This document shows positions 61,201 to 64,000 of a stretch of 64,000 nucleotides of DNA, in pieces. The DNA is taken from assembly GCF_002078875.1 (NCBI RefSeq), contig NC_034414.1, positions 28,962,450-29,026,449 of the forward strand, in the 5' to 3' direction. Source of the stretch: Numida meleagris. Its lineage: Eukaryota > Chordata > Aves > Galliformes > Numididae. Positions within the stretch are counted from its first letter, which is position 1. The number at the start of each line of letters is the position of its first letter. The position numbers were made by a program, and so were the translations under genes. The notes under the pieces are model-generated. The model did no database searches. It was not told the DNA's origin and worked only from the letters and a program-made list of their open reading frames with translations.

Positions 61201-62024
61201 TAGAAAGGTGGAGTTAGAAACTCTGAACTCAAACAAATTGCAAGGAGTATTTGCTGTTCCTTATTCCCCGTGAGCACTGTTTGGCAACACTGGTTATCGG
61301 GGATGGTCTGGATCTTAAAAAGCAATGAATGTGTTTTTCTATATGTGGCAATGCAATGATTTTACAGTGACACCGCAGAGACTGACATCCTCCAGTTTTC
61401 CATTATTAGCCAGAGCCATGCAAGCCTTCTACCTTATGAATCAGCAGCATGCTTCTATTTCCATCTGGACAGTTGATGCATAAGGATGAGATCAAAGCAC
61501 ATCATGTAATAAACTGCAAAAGCTACCAAGCATGATCCAAGTTCATTTACACTTGAAGATGGTTTTGTGTTAAAACATATGCTTACTGATGTTTACTGCT
61601 AAATATAATGGCTATGTTTAACCTTACGTCTGAGAGCATGTAAATCCTGGGGTCTGAACAAAAAACTATTCAGGTGGGAATGACCACCCTTCTTATCTCT
61701 GCTCAGTGCTCAAAAGCGTGTTAGTTAACACATGGTGTAAGATATTGGAATTTTTCAGTATAAGAAGTCTCAAATGGGTTTTCAAACATCTTGGCTCGTG
61801 AGGCTTTATTTTCTAGCTCTGGACAGAGTTTTAAAACGTGCTTTCAAATGTGACTAGCTGTGATCACATTAAGGACAAGACAGCATTGAACCATGTGCTA
61901 GTTAATAAATAGTAGAGTACTATTTTCACTTTTAAGCCAAGCACAAGATAGATGCTGGCCAACACGCAAAAGACCTAAACTTCTCTAACTTGGTATAGAA
62001 TTCATCATGTAACTAAGTAAAGTA
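58257..62024. other. Mostly unique non-coding sequence
   Basis: No repeat family is recognised. One weak candidate exon on the minus strand (58791-58955) is discussed in the findings. A plus-strand frame at 59327-59707 contains a hydrophobic run and a Cys-Cys pair but is not accepted as a gene. Confidence 0.35.
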
Positions 62025-62110
62025 ACTACTTCTGTGCTATGTAGTCTTGGTCAAGTCGCTCAAAAGCTTACCACTTGAGATTATGGTTCTGCAGCAGTCT
62101 AAATTAAGCT
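62025..62110 (+). repeat. Doubtful MIR-like core
   Basis: 'gtagtcttggtcaagtcgct' resembles the MIR core 'gtgaccttgggcaagtcact'. Flanks do not extend the match convincingly. Confidence 0.3.
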
Positions 62111-62502
62111 GTCAGTTTATGTGGCCTGGCTCTGGCTATGCATTCCCATTCCTTCCTTACACCCAACACATTGCTCATTAGACCATTTGTCAAGCTGTTT
62201 ACTGATTTAGGCGAGCACAGAACACCTAACAAAAGTAACATACTCCTTTCTACGATCTGGGATCACAATAATAGCTAAAGCTATGGGTAAGAAGTTAATT
62301 TCACTTTTCCATTTCATTTTAGATAGCTGCAAATTTCCAAAGTTTTGAGGCTGTTTTGATTTTGTTTGTTTATTTTTAAGAAAGGAAAGGAAAATTTCGG
62401 AGAACAAAATAAAATGCTCATTCTCACATACAAAACATAATTCCAACACACTTTTTCTGTTACTGCCAGGTCACTTTCCTTAGGAAAACGTTGAATCAAA
62501 AA

Positions 62503-62778
62503 TTAAGAAAATGCCCTTTCTTCTCCCCTGTAGTAGGGTCTGTAGGATCCAGGGCCTGACTCCAGTAAGACCCTCAGCCTGCCATGTACAGGACTGGAAG
62601 CTGCAGGACGCAGCTGCAGCACCGCACTCTGTGCTGGAGCCCCATTGCAGACTGCAGTGATTTGCACAACCCATTTTTTCCCCTCTGTCTGGGATCTGGC
62701 AATGACCTCCTGCAACCTAACTGCTCTCCCCACCAGTGTTTGCTCCAGGCTCTGTGTTGACCTGGCTAATGCTTCTAG
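62503..62778 (-). CDS. Candidate exon of an unidentified minus-strand gene
   Basis: On the minus strand an excellent splice acceptor, with a long pyrimidine tract and then 'catctccttgcag', ends at 62779. It opens directly into a reading frame of 91 codons that reaches a stop at 62503. The first about 35 residues (starting LEALARSTQSLEQ, continuing to VIARSQ) are hydrophilic with spaced leucines, compatible with a coiled coil. The second half is Arg/Pro/Ser-rich and less protein-like, so the true exon may end earlier at a donor I cannot fix; no strong GTRAGT is visible inside. I do not recognise the family. A consensus TATA box lies about 1.2 kb upstream on this strand. Chance occurrence remains quite possible. 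Confidence 0.3.
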   Translation of the reverse strand, partial: LEALARSTQSLEQTLVGRAVRLQEVIARSQTEGKKWVVQITAVCNGAPAQSAVLQLRPAASSPVHGRLRVLLESGPGSYRPYYRGEERAFS

Positions 62779-62825
62779 CTGCAAGGAGATGAAAAGAAGG
62801 TAAGGAAAACAAAAAGCCAAGGGGG

Positions 62826-62954
62826 AAAAAAAAAAAAAGCTAGACCTGCAGATGAAAGTTTGAGGCAGTGTTTTCCTTTCCAAAGTGCTGCTACATTCCC
62901 ATAAACTTGTGGTTTCCTGCATTCTGCTGGAGGGCTTTTTTTTTTTTTTTTTTT
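62826..62954. repeat. Opposed A13 and T19 homopolymers
   Basis: An A13 run (62826-62838) and a T19 run (62936-62954) face each other 97 bp apart. On the minus strand the A13 becomes part of the pyrimidine-rich region upstream of the candidate exon. They may be unrelated microsatellites or remnants of oppositely oriented retroposon tails; no bodies are recognisable. Confidence 0.6.
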
Positions 62955-63942
62955 AAATCCTTTTGGTGATATCTGAAGAGGGAAAATGTCCAGCACTAAC
63001 AGGAGGCCTTTTGTTCTATTCGTTTCTAAGTGGACTTTAACCCAGTTACTACAGACTGAGTCACTGTAGAAACAAATAAAATAAAAGCTCTCTGTTTTGT
63101 CCCTCTGGACAGGTCAGGGACATGTTAAGTTCTTTTCTCCTTCTCCTGCTTTCTGGAAGCAGTTCTGGACCTGGCATTATACCACAACAATAATGAACGT
63201 AGCTTATGGCTGTTCTTTTTTATATGTTCTGGCAACCTCTACAGAGTTTATATTCCAATAGAGCCAACATTTCATTAACAAAATAAATGCACAAGGGGTT
63301 TATCTATGGGTAAAGAGAAGAAATTAAACTGTAAAAAGGCCCACTAGTAGGAACCAGTAAGATCTGTGTGTGACACGCATATAGGTGCATGTCTGAGCTA
63401 TTTTGGTACTTTCTCAGATCTCAAGTCTCTTAATGACTCACAGCAAACAATTGCTTGTCTCTGAATATAACTGTAGGACTCCCTTGCTATCAGGCTGGAT
63501 TTTAAGCTGTTTAAGGGCTGAATTACAGTCATTCCCCACAGTTCAGTTTGCTGTGACAAGTTATATCCTGTCACCATACATACCTTGTAGGGTAAATAGC
63601 AATCTATTTAGACCCCAAGCATCTAAACTAAAACAGATCTAAATAAACAGGCATCCCATACATAGGCCTGTGGTTCCCTGGGGCTTACTGAGGCTCTGGA
63701 AAGTTTGTGCACAAGAGGACTCCCAATTGCTCCTCCTCTCCCCAGCCCGCCTTCCCTGGAAGCCTGTTTAACTCCTTCGCGTTCCACTGTCTCCGCACTC
63801 AGTGCTGGCGGAGCAGCTGCCCGCTGGGGCTGGCAGAGCAAGGCAGGCTGCAAGCTTGCTTTGCCTACCCTTTTGTACTGGGGTGCTTATCTGATGCCAT
63901 TCTGTTGCTTTCCCACAGCCCCTTCCTGGCCCAGAAAACACA
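62955..63942. other. Unique non-coding sequence
   Basis: Apart from the TATA element that follows, no repeat or accepted exon is seen. The final 350 bp of the window is GC-richer. Confidence 0.35.
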
Positions 63943-63950
63943 CTTTTATA
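63943..63950 (-). promoter_or_regulatory. Consensus TATA box on the minus strand
   Basis: Read on the minus strand this is TATAAAAG inside 'cccactataaaagtgtg', preceded by a GC-rich 'ctccctcccactgtg'. This is a textbook core-promoter arrangement pointing towards lower coordinates, where the candidate exon 62503-62778 lies. A start about 30 bp downstream would be expected. TATA-like words also occur by chance, so this is only suggestive. Confidence 0.25.
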
Positions 63951-64000
63951 GTGGGCCACAGTGGGAGGGAGTTAGCAGCAGGTGGGCCAGCAGCACCTTT

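Noticed and set aside
1..64000. CRISPR arrays, operons, prokaryotic promoters, rRNA or tRNA genes
   Set aside because: Nothing of the kind is visible. Dispersed CR1 and MIR elements and the lack of long open frames identify vertebrate nuclear DNA.

Overview
This window looks like non-coding nuclear DNA of a bird, most likely a chicken or another galliform. The organism call is inference from the repeats. There are CR1 LINE 3' fragments with the avian-style tandem ATTCTATG-type end, many decayed MIR-like SINE pieces, and a short CpG-rich solo LTR with an alpharetrovirus-like layout. There are no operons, ribosome-binding sites, CRISPR arrays, tRNAs or rRNAs. No open reading frame exceeds about 190 codons, and none of the longer ones gives a protein I recognise. 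The window therefore reads as intergenic or deep-intronic sequence.

Layout: 1-3300 is relatively GC-rich unique sequence, ending in a compact cluster of three TGACTCA (AP-1/NF-E2-like) sites with GATA motifs. From 3.3 to 10 kb there are three MIR-like SINEs, an ancient CR1 tail, a probable ERV-type solo LTR (about 9349-9765) and a minus-strand CR1 tail (9804-9945). From 10 to 32.7 kb the sequence is mostly AT-rich and unique, with scattered MIR relics, an old palindromic repeat at 28.9 kb and a nested inverted repeat at 21.6 kb. Two plus-strand CR1 fragments lie at 32.7 and 33.5-33.9 kb; the second still shows the FADD box of its reverse transcriptase. From 34 to 58 kb lie a promoter/first-exon-like motif (36.8 kb), two small CpG clusters (37.2 and 55.3-55.6 kb), a perfect 14-bp hairpin (42.2 kb) and more MIR relics.

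The clearest single feature is at 58041-58250. It is a 210-bp TG...CA element with a TATA box and an ATTAAA poly(A) signal, flanked by a perfect 6-bp duplication (gaaagg). I read it as a solo proviral LTR. The last 6 kb holds the best coding hint, a minus-strand candidate exon (62503-62778) behind a strong splice acceptor. A consensus TATA box lies upstream on the same strand (63943-63950), and a second weak candidate exon lies downstream (58791-58955). These could belong to an unannotated minus-strand gene, but I cannot identify a protein family.

I found no convincing new biological system. Repeat family assignments are made from memory of consensus features, without a database search. Boundaries of decayed repeats are approximate.
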